Below, piece by piece: positions 31,253 to 39,505 of a DNA stretch of 44,512 bases. Made by a program: the position numbers and the translations under genes. Under the pieces are notes generated by a model, which was given only the letters and a program-made list of their open reading frames with translations, had not been told where the DNA came from and ran no database searches. Every line of letters starts with the position of its first letter. Positions within the stretch are counted from its first letter, which is position 1. Source of the DNA: Comamonadaceae bacterium (GTDB taxonomy: Bacteria; Pseudomonadota; Gammaproteobacteria; Burkholderiales; Burkholderiaceae_C); NCBI GenBank assembly GCA_013823485.1, contig PNMF01000009.1, positions 1 through 44,512 on the forward strand, read 5' to 3'.

Positions 31253-32149
31253 TCACCCGGCCGTGGCGCAGCGCGCGGCCGCCAGGTCCCAGCCGGCCCA
31301 GCCGCAGCTCTTGAACAGCACCGGCCCCCGGGTCGGGCGCGGCAGCCGGCCGGCCACCGCATCGCCCAGGGTCGGCAGGGCGGCCACGTCGATGCCGGCC
31401 TGCAGCAGGTCGCCGGCCTCGTGGTCGGCGTCGCGGGTGTCAACCACCAGCGTGCCGCGCGCGGCCAGGTCGCGCACCACCTCGGGCGCCCACTCGACCA
31501 TGCGCGGGGTGAAGGCGCCGACGGCGGCCACAAAGGCGTCGTCGCGCGGCCGGCCCCGCAGGCACACCGCCTGTGCCGGGGTGCAGCTCACCACCAGCGG
31601 GCAGTCGGCCAGGGCGGCGTCGGCGTCGTCCACGCGGCGGGCCGAGAGGCCGCGCTGGCGGGCGTGCTGCACCAGCGCCTCGGCACTGGCGGCGCTGCGC
31701 GAGGCCACCAGCACCTCGCGCAGGCCGATGCCGTCGATGAAGGCATCCAGGTGGGCGCGGCCCTGCACCCCGGCGCCCACGATCAGCAGCGGTCCGTCGG
31801 TGCGCGGGGCCAGGTGCTGTGCTGCCAGCAGGGTCACGGCCGCGGTGCGGCGGGCGGTGACGGTGGGGCCGTCGAGCAGGGCGGTGCGGCGGCCATTGAC
31901 CGCGTCGAACACCACCACGTCGCCCTGGATGGCCGGCAGGCCGCGGCCGGCGTTGTCGGCCACGAAGGTGATGAGCTTGGTGATGGCCACCCGGGCGTCG
32001 GTGGCGGGCATCACGAACAGGCTGCCGCCGCCGGGCAGGGGCTGCACCAGGCGGGGCGGCACCCGCACCTGCGGGTCGAGCAGGAGCTCGGCGATGGCCC
32101 GCGCCAGGCGGGGGTAGGGCAGGGCAAGGGCGGTGGCTTCAGGGGTCAT
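31253..32149 (-). CDS. Ornithine cyclodeaminase/mu-crystallin family, probable delta1-pyrroline-2-carboxylate reductase
   Basis: ALPYPRLARAIAELLLDPQVRVPPRLVQPLPGGGSLFVMPATDARVAITKLITF...LLIVGAGVQGRAHLDAF...VGAFTPRMVEW. Confidence 0.8.
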   Translation of the reverse strand: MTPEATALALPYPRLARAIAELLLDPQVRVPPRLVQPLPGGGSLFVMPATDARVAITKLITFVADNAGRGLPAIQGDVVVFDAVNGRRTALLDGPTVTARRTAAVTLLAAQHLAPRTDGPLLIVGAGVQGRAHLDAFIDGIGLREVLVASRSAASAEALVQHARQRGLSARRVDDADAALADCPLVVSCTPAQAVCLRGRPRDDAFVAAVGAFTPRMVEWAPEVVRDLAARGTLVVDTRDADHEAGDLLQAGIDVAALPTLGDAVAGRLPRPTRGPVLFKSCGWAGWDLAAARCATAG

Positions 32150-32180
32150 GGGCGGATGTTGTACCGGGCTACTTACAGCG

Positions 32181-32196
32181 GGTCGCGGGCGCGACC
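32181..32196. promoter_or_regulatory. Inverted repeat GGTCGCG-GG-CGCGACC in divergent intergenic region
   Basis: Perfect 7-bp arms (32181-32187, 32190-32196) between the divergent 32149(-) and 32305(+) starts. Confidence 0.45.
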
Positions 32197-32231
32197 ACAA
32201 CCTCTGGAAAACCCTCGGTCATCGTACTTGT

Positions 32232-32252
32232 TGGGGTATTCGCCGAACCCCA
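32232..32252. promoter_or_regulatory. Imperfect palindrome TGGGG(TA)TTCG-C-CGAACCCCA upstream of the sorbosone dehydrogenase-like gene
   Basis: Arms TGGGG..TTCG / CGAACCCCA with a 2-nt insertion, read directly at 32232-32252. Confidence 0.45.
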
Positions 32253-32304
32253 GAATGGTCGTCCCGACATCTTTCGGGTCAGCCCAACAGAGAAGAGGAG
32301 ACAC

Positions 32305-33582
32305 ATGAAGATCAACCGACTGCTCGCCGCCCTCATGGTCGCCGGTGTGGCCACCGGCGCACTGGCCCAGGCCGGCAAGGACAACCTGTCCACCCTCAAG
32401 CAGATGAAGGTGTCCGGCGTGGACCTGAACATCCCGCCGGTGCCCCAGGAAGGCAAGAACGCCGAGGCCATCAAGGCCAACCTCAAGAACATCAAGATGC
32501 CGCCGGGCTTCAAGATCGAGCTGTATGCGGTGGTGCCGGACGCCCGCCACATGGCCGTGGCACCCAGCACCAACATGCTGTTCGTGGGCACCCGCAAGAC
32601 CCGCGTCTGGGCCGTGACCGACCGCAACGGCGACGGCACCGCCGACGAGGTCAAGCCGTTCGCCCCGTCGCTGAACTTCAAGGTGCCCAACGGCGTCTGC
32701 TGGACCAAGGACGGCTTCCTGATCGTGGCCGAACACAACCGGGTGCTCAATTTCCCGGCCGCCGAATTCTTCTATGAAGGTCCGGACGTGGCGGTGATCG
32801 AGGTGGTGCCGCAGGGCGGCCTGATCCCGGTGGAGGAGGAGTCGTTCAACCACGGCGCCCGCACCTGCCGCGTGGCCGACGACGGCACCCTCTACATCAC
32901 CCTGGGCCAGCCCTACAACGTGCAGCCGGCCGGCAAGGTCGAGCTGTACGACAAGATCGGCATCGGCGGCATCGTGCGCATGAACGCCTTCGATGGCTCC
33001 AAGCGCGAGGTGTTTGCGCGCGGCATGCGCAACTCGGTGGGCATGGACATCAACCCCAAGGACAAGACGGTGTGGTGGACCGACAACCAGACCGACGGCC
33101 TGGGTGACGACGTGCCCCCCGGCGAGCTCAACCGCAGCACCAAGGCCGGCGAGCACTTCGGCTACCCGTACTGGAACGGCAAGTTCAAGGTGGCCGGCAC
33201 CGCTGCGGCGCCCGACCTCAAGGACATGAAGGAGCCCGCCAAGGCGGTGTTCCCGCAGGTCGAGTTCCCGGCCCACCAGGCCCAGCTCGGCATGACGTTC
33301 TACAACGGCAAGCAGTTCCCGGCCAAGTACCAGGGCGGCATCTTCGTGGCCTCGCACGGCTCCTGGAACCGCAGCAAGGCCACCGGCGCGCTGATCAACT
33401 TCATCCCGCTCAATGCGGACGGCACTGCCGGCAAGTCCGAGGTGTTTGCCGAGGGCTGGCTGGACGCCAACGGCGTCTACAAGGGTCGCCCGGTGGACGT
33501 GGCGCCCATGAAGGACGGCTCGCTGCTGATCTCCGACGACTATGTCGGTGCCATCTACCGCGTGACCTACACCGGCAACTGA
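32305..33582 (+). CDS. PQQ-dependent sugar dehydrogenase / L-sorbosone dehydrogenase-like, exported
   Basis: Signal peptide MKINRLLAALMVAGVATGALA; beta-propeller repeats RVWAVTDRNGDGTADEVKPFA, GIGGIVRMNAFDGSKREVFARGMRNSVGMDINPKDKTVWWTDNQTDGLGDDVPPGELN, VASHGSWNRS, SLLISDDYVGAIYRV. Confidence 0.9.
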   Translation: MKINRLLAALMVAGVATGALAQAGKDNLSTLKQMKVSGVDLNIPPVPQEGKNAEAIKANLKNIKMPPGFKIELYAVVPDARHMAVAPSTNMLFVGTRKTRVWAVTDRNGDGTADEVKPFAPSLNFKVPNGVCWTKDGFLIVAEHNRVLNFPAAEFFYEGPDVAVIEVVPQGGLIPVEEESFNHGARTCRVADDGTLYITLGQPYNVQPAGKVELYDKIGIGGIVRMNAFDGSKREVFARGMRNSVGMDINPKDKTVWWTDNQTDGLGDDVPPGELNRSTKAGEHFGYPYWNGKFKVAGTAAAPDLKDMKEPAKAVFPQVEFPAHQAQLGMTFYNGKQFPAKYQGGIFVASHGSWNRSKATGALINFIPLNADGTAGKSEVFAEGWLDANGVYKGRPVDVAPMKDGSLLISDDYVGAIYRVTYTGN

Positions 33583-33598
33583 CCCTGCCGTTCCCTGC

Positions 33599-33624
33599 GC
33601 AGGAGGCCCTCCGGGGCCTTCTGC
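33599..33624 (+). terminator. Strong hairpin between dehydrogenase and cytochrome c genes (terminator or processing/stabilising stem-loop)
   Basis: GCAGGAGGCCC (33599-33609) TCCG GGGCCTTCTGC (33614-33624): 11-bp stem with one G-U pair and a tetraloop, then GTTTCC. Confidence 0.55.
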
Positions 33625-33655
33625 GTTTCCCCCCACCCCTTTCACGGGTTGCCCC

Positions 33656-33979
33656 ATGCGCCATCTCTCTTCCCTGGCCGCGCTGGCCCTCAGCGCCGGC
33701 CTGTCCTTCTCCGCCCAGGCCGCCGACGTCAAGGCCGGGCAGATCCGGTCCGCTGCCTGCGCCGTCTGCCACGGCCCGCAGGGCCTGTCCATGCAGCCGG
33801 CGGTGCCGCACCTGGCCGGGCAGCCCGAGATCTACCTGATCGAGCAGCTCAAGGCCTACCGCAGCGGCAAGCGCGCCAACGAGGTCATGGGCGTGATCGC
33901 CAGGCCGCTGACCGACACCGAGATCGAAAACCTGGCCGCCTGGTATTCGTCCATCACGCTGCGGGTCGAAATGCCCTGA
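33656..33979 (+). CDS. Class I c-type cytochrome
   Basis: Signal peptide; single CAVCH haem motif; PAVPHLAGQPEIYLIEQLKAYRSGKRANEVMGVIARPLTDTEIENLAAWYSS. Confidence 0.93.
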   Translation: MRHLSSLAALALSAGLSFSAQAADVKAGQIRSAACAVCHGPQGLSMQPAVPHLAGQPEIYLIEQLKAYRSGKRANEVMGVIARPLTDTEIENLAAWYSSITLRVEMP

Positions 33980-34102
33980 GCCCGGGGCAGGGGGAACCGA
34001 TCAGCGGTCGGCAGTGATGACCCAACGATGACGAACCGTCCCGGTCGGCCGATAGCATTCGCAGTCTTACTCCGTCCGGTATCTGATCGACCCTTGACAC
34101 CC

Positions 34103-35272
34103 ATGAACCTCACCTCGCCGCTTCCGCCCGCTCCCACCACCTCCCTCACCCGCCGCCGTTTCGGTGCCCTGGTGGCCGGCAGCGCCCTGGTGGGTTCGCC
34201 GCTGGTGCGGGCCCAGTCGGGGAACCGGATCGTGCTGGGCCAGTCGGCCGCACTGACCGGTGCTGCGGCCCAGCTGGGCCTGCAGTTCCATGCCGGCGCC
34301 AAGCTGCACTTCGACGCCATCAATGCCGCCGGCGGCGTCAATGGCCAGCGCATCGAGATCGTCAACCTGGACGACGGCTACGAGCCGGACCGCTGCGCCG
34401 AAAACACCCGCAAGCTGCTCAAGGACGACGTGTTCGCCCTGTTCGGCTACATCGGCACGCCCACCAGCCTGGCCGCGCTGCCGCTGGCGCTGCAGGCGTC
34501 CACGCCCTTCATCGCCCCGTTCACCGGTGCCATGGGCCTGCGCCAGCCGTTCAACAAGCTGGTGTTCCACCTGCGCGCCTCCTACAACGACGAGACCGCC
34601 CTGATCGTGCGCCAGCTCACCAACCTGGGCCTGAACAAGATCGCGGTGTTCCACCAGAACGACAGCTACGGCAAGGCCGGCCTGGACGGCGTGGTGGCGG
34701 CCCTGGCCTCGCGCAACCTCAAGCCGGTGGCCACCGCCACGGTGGAGCGCAATTCGGTCGACGTGGCCCAGGCCGTGGCCACCATCAATGCCGCCCGGCC
34801 CGATGCGGTGGTGCAGATCAGCGCCTACAAGTCGTGCGCGGCCTACATCCGGGCGGCCAAGGCGGCCGGCTACGGCGGCACCTTCTACAACGTGTCCTTC
34901 GTGGGCACCCAGGCCCTGGCCGACGAGCTGGGCAAGGACGGCGCCGGGGTGGTGGTGTCGCAGGTGGTGCCCAACCCGTTCAGCTCCACCCGGCCGATCA
35001 GCCGCGAGTTCCAGGACACCATCGCCAAGGGCGGCAACAAGGTGCAGCCGAACTTCTCCAGCATGGAGGGCTACATGGCCGCCCGCATGGTGACCGAGGG
35101 CATCCGGCGTGCCGGCGGCCGCGTCACCCGCGAGAGCCTGGTCAGCGGCCTGGAGGCCATCGGCGACATGTCGCTCGGCGGCTTCAACCTGTCGCTGTCG
35201 TCCAGCGACCATGTGGCGTCCAGTTTTGCCGAGCTGTCCATGCTGACCGGCGACGGCAAGGTCCGCACCTGA
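34103..35272 (+). CDS. Branched-chain amino acid-type (Liv-like) ABC transporter substrate-binding protein with Tat-like signal
   Basis: LTRRRFGALVAGSALVGSPLVRA; IVLGQSAALTGAAAQLGLQFHAGAKLHFDAINAAGGVNGQRIEIVNLDDGYEPDRCAENTRKLLKDDVFALFGYIGTPTS. Confidence 0.88.
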   Translation: MNLTSPLPPAPTTSLTRRRFGALVAGSALVGSPLVRAQSGNRIVLGQSAALTGAAAQLGLQFHAGAKLHFDAINAAGGVNGQRIEIVNLDDGYEPDRCAENTRKLLKDDVFALFGYIGTPTSLAALPLALQASTPFIAPFTGAMGLRQPFNKLVFHLRASYNDETALIVRQLTNLGLNKIAVFHQNDSYGKAGLDGVVAALASRNLKPVATATVERNSVDVAQAVATINAARPDAVVQISAYKSCAAYIRAAKAAGYGGTFYNVSFVGTQALADELGKDGAGVVVSQVVPNPFSSTRPISREFQDTIAKGGNKVQPNFSSMEGYMAARMVTEGIRRAGGRVTRESLVSGLEAIGDMSLGGFNLSLSSSDHVASSFAELSMLTGDGKVRT

Positions 35273-35273
35273 C

Positions 35274-35897
35274 ATGTCCGGCGCCGACGGCCTGCCGGCC
35301 CATGCGCGGCCGGTGCCGCCCGACCGGGCCAGCCGCCTGCTGAACCACGGGCCCACCGTGCTGGTGGCCGCCCACCATGCCGGCCAGACCAATGCCATGG
35401 CGGCGGCCTGGGCCTGTGCCCTGGACTTTGTGCCGCCCAAGCTGACCGTGGTGCTCGACAAGGCCACCCGGACCCGGGCCCTGATCGAGGCCAGCGGCCA
35501 GTTCACCGTGGCCGTGCCCACCGTGGCCCAGGTGGCACTGGTCACCGCCCTGGGCAGCCTGAGCGCGGTCGACACCCCCGACAAGATGGAGCGCCTGCAG
35601 CGCGATGCCGGTCTGCAATGGCAGGCCGCGCCCGGGTTCCCGGACCAGCCCCTGATCGGTGGTTGCGCGGCCTGGATGGTCTGCCGCGTGCTGCCCCAGC
35701 CTGCGCTGCAGCAGGCGCACGACCTGTTCCTGGCCGAGATCGTCCAGGCCTGGGCCGACGAGCGCGTGTTCAGCAACGGCCGCTGGCACTTCGAGACCGC
35801 CAACCCCGACCTGCGCACCCTGCACCATGTGGCGGGCGGGCACTACTACGCCATCGGTGAGGCGGTGGTGTCCCCCAGGTTCGTCACAAGCGCCTGA
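35274..35897 (+). CDS. Flavin reductase family (FMN-binding split barrel) protein
   Basis: PTVLVAAHHAGQTNAMAAAWACALDFVPPKLTVVLDKATRTRALIEASGQFTVAVPTVAQVALVTALGS. Confidence 0.85.
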   Translation: MSGADGLPAHARPVPPDRASRLLNHGPTVLVAAHHAGQTNAMAAAWACALDFVPPKLTVVLDKATRTRALIEASGQFTVAVPTVAQVALVTALGSLSAVDTPDKMERLQRDAGLQWQAAPGFPDQPLIGGCAAWMVCRVLPQPALQQAHDLFLAEIVQAWADERVFSNGRWHFETANPDLRTLHHVAGGHYYAIGEAVVSPRFVTSA

Positions 35898-35950
35898 ACC
35901 GGCGAGGGTTGACCCTGCCGGGAGTAGGGTGGGTGAGGTATCTTCGGGAG

Positions 35951-36766
35951 ATGAGTCCGATACCCCAACCCGTAATGCAGGACGCCATTGCCGACATGCC
36001 CTGGCCCGAGCTGCGTGCGGTGGCCCATCTGCCCGGCTCGCTGCCCATGGGTGGCGTGGTGCCCGACACCCCGGTGCATGCCTTTGCACACACGCCCGAG
36101 GCCCTGCAGCTCGACCCCGCAGCCGTCTTGAACCCGCAGCGCCGCGACATCGACCTGGACGGCTTGCTGGCCTTCGAGATCAGTGATGTGCTCACCTCGG
36201 CCGAGACCGCCCGGCTGATCGAGGCGTCCGAACGCATGGGTTACCGGCCGGAAGCGCCGGGCATTGCCACGCCGCCCGGCATGCGGATGAACAAGTCGGT
36301 GCACTGGGTGGCCGATGCCGGTCTCATGTCGCCGCTGATGGACCGCATCGGACACCTGCTGCCCGCCGAGATCGATGGCCGCACGCTGTTCCCGCAGTTC
36401 AGCCACCGGCTCAACATGTACCGGTACGACGACAACGATGTCTTCAACCGCCACACCGACGGCGACTGGCCCGGCTACAGCCTGGACCCGCAGCGCAGCA
36501 CCATGCTGGAGTGGCGTGGCCTGCGCTCGGCCCTCACCATGCTGCTCTACCTGAACGGCGCGCAGGACGGGGTCCAGGGCGGCCAGACCCGGTTGTTCAC
36601 CCGCCAGGGTCGGGCGGTGGACGTGACACCGTCGCGCGGTTCGGCCCTGTTCTTCCGGCATGGTTTCGGCCCGGCATCGGTGGTGCACGAGGGGTGCCGC
36701 GTGCAGGGCTCGGTGCCGAAGTACGTGGCCCGCATCAATGTGATGTACCGGGAGGCCCGCGCATGA
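35951..36766 (+). CDS. 2OG-Fe(II) oxygenase (prolyl 4-hydroxylase-like fold)
   Basis: LNMYRYDDNDVFNRHTDGDWPGYSLD (HxD), LRSALTMLLYLNGAQDGVQGGQTRLF, GSALFFRHGF...SVVHEGCRVQGSVPKYVARINVMYR (distal His). Start inferred. Confidence 0.82.
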   Translation: MSPIPQPVMQDAIADMPWPELRAVAHLPGSLPMGGVVPDTPVHAFAHTPEALQLDPAAVLNPQRRDIDLDGLLAFEISDVLTSAETARLIEASERMGYRPEAPGIATPPGMRMNKSVHWVADAGLMSPLMDRIGHLLPAEIDGRTLFPQFSHRLNMYRYDDNDVFNRHTDGDWPGYSLDPQRSTMLEWRGLRSALTMLLYLNGAQDGVQGGQTRLFTRQGRAVDVTPSRGSALFFRHGFGPASVVHEGCRVQGSVPKYVARINVMYREARA

Positions 36767-37470
36767 ACACGGCCCTGATGACCGCCACCCCACCCGACCT
36801 GGCGCTGCCGATCCGGGTCGGCATCGTCGAGGACGACCTGCGGGTCAACCAGTCGCTCACGGCGGCGGTGAACCTGGCCGACGGCATGGAGATGGTCTGG
36901 TCCGAAACCACGCGCGCCGCCGCGCTGTCCGCACTGGCTCGCCGGCCGGTGGATGTGCTGCTGGTGGACCTGGGTCTGCCCGACGGATCGGGCATCGACG
37001 TGATCCGCGAGGCCCACGAACGGCTGCCGAACTGCGATGTGATGGTCTGCACCATCTTCGGCGACGAGGCCCATGTGCTGCAGTCGATCGAGGCCGGCGC
37101 CCACGGCTACCTGCTCAAGGACAGCCCCTCGGGCACCATTGCCGAAGAGATCCGCCTGCTGCGCGCCGGCGGCAGCCCGATCAGCCCGCTGATTGCCCGC
37201 CTGGTGCTGGGCCGCCTGCGCCCCGCGCTGCCGGCCGCCGGGCCGGTGGAAACCGCCGACGGCAAACCGGGCGTGAGCATGTCGCGCCGCGAGACCGAGG
37301 TGCTGGAGCTCATCACCAAGGGCTTCACCTACGAAGAGATCGCCCGCAAGCTCGGGGTCACCCGCCACACGGTGCAGACCTTCGTGCGCCGCATCTACGC
37401 CAAGCTGGAAGTGGGCTCCAAGATCGAGGCCATCAATGCGGCTCGCCAGCAGGGTCTGCTCGGACCCTGA
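36763..37470 (+). CDS. LuxR/NarL-family response regulator
   Basis: VGIVEDDLRVNQSLT...VLLVDLGLPDGSGIDVI...YLLKDSPSG (REC), SRRETEVLELITKGFTYEEIARKLGVTRHTVQTFVRRIYAKLEVGSKIEAI (HTH); ATGA overlap with the oxygenase gene. Confidence 0.93.
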   Translation: MNTALMTATPPDLALPIRVGIVEDDLRVNQSLTAAVNLADGMEMVWSETTRAAALSALARRPVDVLLVDLGLPDGSGIDVIREAHERLPNCDVMVCTIFGDEAHVLQSIEAGAHGYLLKDSPSGTIAEEIRLLRAGGSPISPLIARLVLGRLRPALPAAGPVETADGKPGVSMSRRETEVLELITKGFTYEEIARKLGVTRHTVQTFVRRIYAKLEVGSKIEAINAARQQGLLGP

Positions 37471-39385
37471 GCGCCGGCGCAACGGGCGGCCGGTCATCCT
37501 GTTCGTCCTGCTGCTGCTCCTGCTCGGTGCAGCACTGCCGGCCCTGGCCCGCCACGGGGCCATCCACCAGTCCCAGGCCTGGCTGCTGGAGCAGCCCGGT
37601 GGCGACCTGGCAGCCCCGCCGGCCGCCACGGTCGATGTGCGCACCCTCACCGGTCCGTGGCGCAGCGTCGCGCTGCCCTTCATGGCGCCCCGCCCGCTGG
37701 CGGCCGACACCCTGGCCGACAGCGGCACCGTGACCCGCTGGTTCCGGATCGACCTGCCGCCCGGCATGGAAGGCGAGGAGGTGCTCTACCTGCCGCGCTG
37801 GCAGACCATCGGCCGCATCACCCTCTATGCCGATGGCCGACTCATCCACCACTCGCGGGGCGGCCCGGTGTGGAACAGCTTCAACCTGCCGTTGTGGCTC
37901 TCCCTCAACTTCACCCAGGACGAACCCCCGCCACGGCAGATCCTGGTGCGCCTGGTCAGCCCGGTGGCGGCCGGTGCCGGACTCTCCAGCCTGTGGGTCG
38001 GCCCGCGCGAGGAGCTGCTCTGGCAGCACCGCCTGCGCGAGGCGCTGCAGGCCAACATTCCGTTCATGGCCAGCGCGGCCTTTCTGGCCATCGGCCTGTT
38101 TTCGCTGGCGGTCTGGAGCCGGCGCCGGCACGAAACCGCCTACCTGCTGTTCTTCGTGTCGTCGGCGCTGTTCTTCCTGCGCTGCATCCACTACTACAGC
38201 GGCGATCGCCGGCCCCTGATCCCGGAAGAGTGGTTCGGCTGGATCACGGTCAACAGCCTGGGCTGGCTGCTGGTCAGCGTGTACTTCTTCACCTACCGGC
38301 TGCACGCAGTGCGCCACCCGTGGCTGGAGCGCAGCGTGCTGGTGCTGATGGGCCTGACCACGCTGGCGACCCTGCCACCGCTGAGCCTGCTGGCCCCGGT
38401 GGCCGACCTGGCCCCGCTGGCCTACCTGCTGCAGCTGGTGGTGATGGTGGTGGTGACCGTGGTGGCCCTGTGGGCGGCGCGGCGCAGCGGCAACCGCGCG
38501 GCCATGCTGATGGCGGGCTGGAACCTGACCAACATTCCGGTCGGCGTGCACGACTGGATGCTGCAGAACATGTTCATCAGCGTGGAGAGCATCTACCTGC
38601 TGCCCTACACCGGCATGGGGCTGTTCATCCTGTTCATGGGGGTGGTGTTCCAGCGCTATGTGGGCGCCGTCACCGAGGCCGAGCAGGCCAGCCAGCGGCT
38701 GCAGCAGCGCCTGGCCGAGCGCGAGCAGGAGCTGTCGCAGAGCTACCTGAAGCTGCGCAGCGCCGAGCAGGTGCAGATGCTGGCCCAGGAGCGCCAGCGC
38801 CTGATGCAGGACATGCACGACGGGCTGGGTTCCTCGCTGATGAGCGCGCTGCACGCGGTCGAATCCGGGCAGATGTCGGAGGCCGATGTGGCCCAGGTGC
38901 TGCGCGAGTGCATCGACGACATGAAGCTGGCCATCGACTCGCTGGAGCCGGTGCAGACCGACCTGCTGCTGCTGCTGGCCACCCTGCGCTTCCGGCTGGC
39001 GCCCCGGCTGCAGGGCAGCGGGCTGGTGCTGGAATGGGCGGTGGACGATGTGCCCCGGCTGGAATGGCTGGAGCCGCGCAGTGCGCTGCACATCCTGCGC
39101 ATCTTCCAGGAGGTGCTCACCAACATCGTCAAGCACGCCCATGCGAGCCGCATCCTGGTGCGCACCAGCCACGACGCCACCCATGTGACGGTGACGGTGG
39201 AGGACAACGGCACCGGTTTCGAGCCGGCCGGCCCGCCGGTCAAGGGCGCCGCCCGCCAGCGCGGCAAGGGGCTGGGCAACCTGCTCCACCGGGCCGCGCA
39301 GCTGCAGGGGCAGGCCCGCTGGGAGCGGCTGCCGCAGGGCACCCGCTTCTCGCTCCTGCTGCCGCTGGAACGCCAGCCGGGCTGA
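37436..39385 (+). CDS. 7TMR-DISM-like membrane histidine kinase (NarX-type HisKA_3/HATPase)
   Basis: DISM-like extracellular domain, seven apparent TM segments, QERQRLMQDMHDGLGSSLMSALHAVESG (HisKA_3), IFQEVLTNIVKHAHASRILV...VEDNGTGFE...GKGLGNLLHRAAQLQG. Confidence 0.88.
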   Translation: MRLASRVCSDPERRRNGRPVILFVLLLLLLGAALPALARHGAIHQSQAWLLEQPGGDLAAPPAATVDVRTLTGPWRSVALPFMAPRPLAADTLADSGTVTRWFRIDLPPGMEGEEVLYLPRWQTIGRITLYADGRLIHHSRGGPVWNSFNLPLWLSLNFTQDEPPPRQILVRLVSPVAAGAGLSSLWVGPREELLWQHRLREALQANIPFMASAAFLAIGLFSLAVWSRRRHETAYLLFFVSSALFFLRCIHYYSGDRRPLIPEEWFGWITVNSLGWLLVSVYFFTYRLHAVRHPWLERSVLVLMGLTTLATLPPLSLLAPVADLAPLAYLLQLVVMVVVTVVALWAARRSGNRAAMLMAGWNLTNIPVGVHDWMLQNMFISVESIYLLPYTGMGLFILFMGVVFQRYVGAVTEAEQASQRLQQRLAEREQELSQSYLKLRSAEQVQMLAQERQRLMQDMHDGLGSSLMSALHAVESGQMSEADVAQVLRECIDDMKLAIDSLEPVQTDLLLLLATLRFRLAPRLQGSGLVLEWAVDDVPRLEWLEPRSALHILRIFQEVLTNIVKHAHASRILVRTSHDATHVTVTVEDNGTGFEPAGPPVKGAARQRGKGLGNLLHRAAQLQGQARWERLPQGTRFSLLLPLERQPG

Positions 39386-39386
39386 T

Positions 39387-39404
39387 GTCCCCCGGGCGGG
39401 GGAC
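39387..39404 (+). terminator. Perfect hairpin right after the HK stop codon
   Basis: GTCCCCC (39387-39393) GGGC GGGGGAC (39398-39404); no clear T tract, so intrinsic termination is uncertain. Confidence 0.45.
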
Positions 39405-39505
39405 TGCAGAGTCGGCCGGCGTTGCCGATATGCAGAAGGAGGTGGCGCATCGGACGCCGCCGTCCTATATTGACCCGACCCACCGGCCGGACCGACCGCC
39501 CAGCA

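Noticed and set aside
39466-39471. TATATT as -10 for the multi-PAS HK gene
   Set aside because: The upstream hexamer at the right spacing (TGGCGC) does not resemble a -35; too weak to call.
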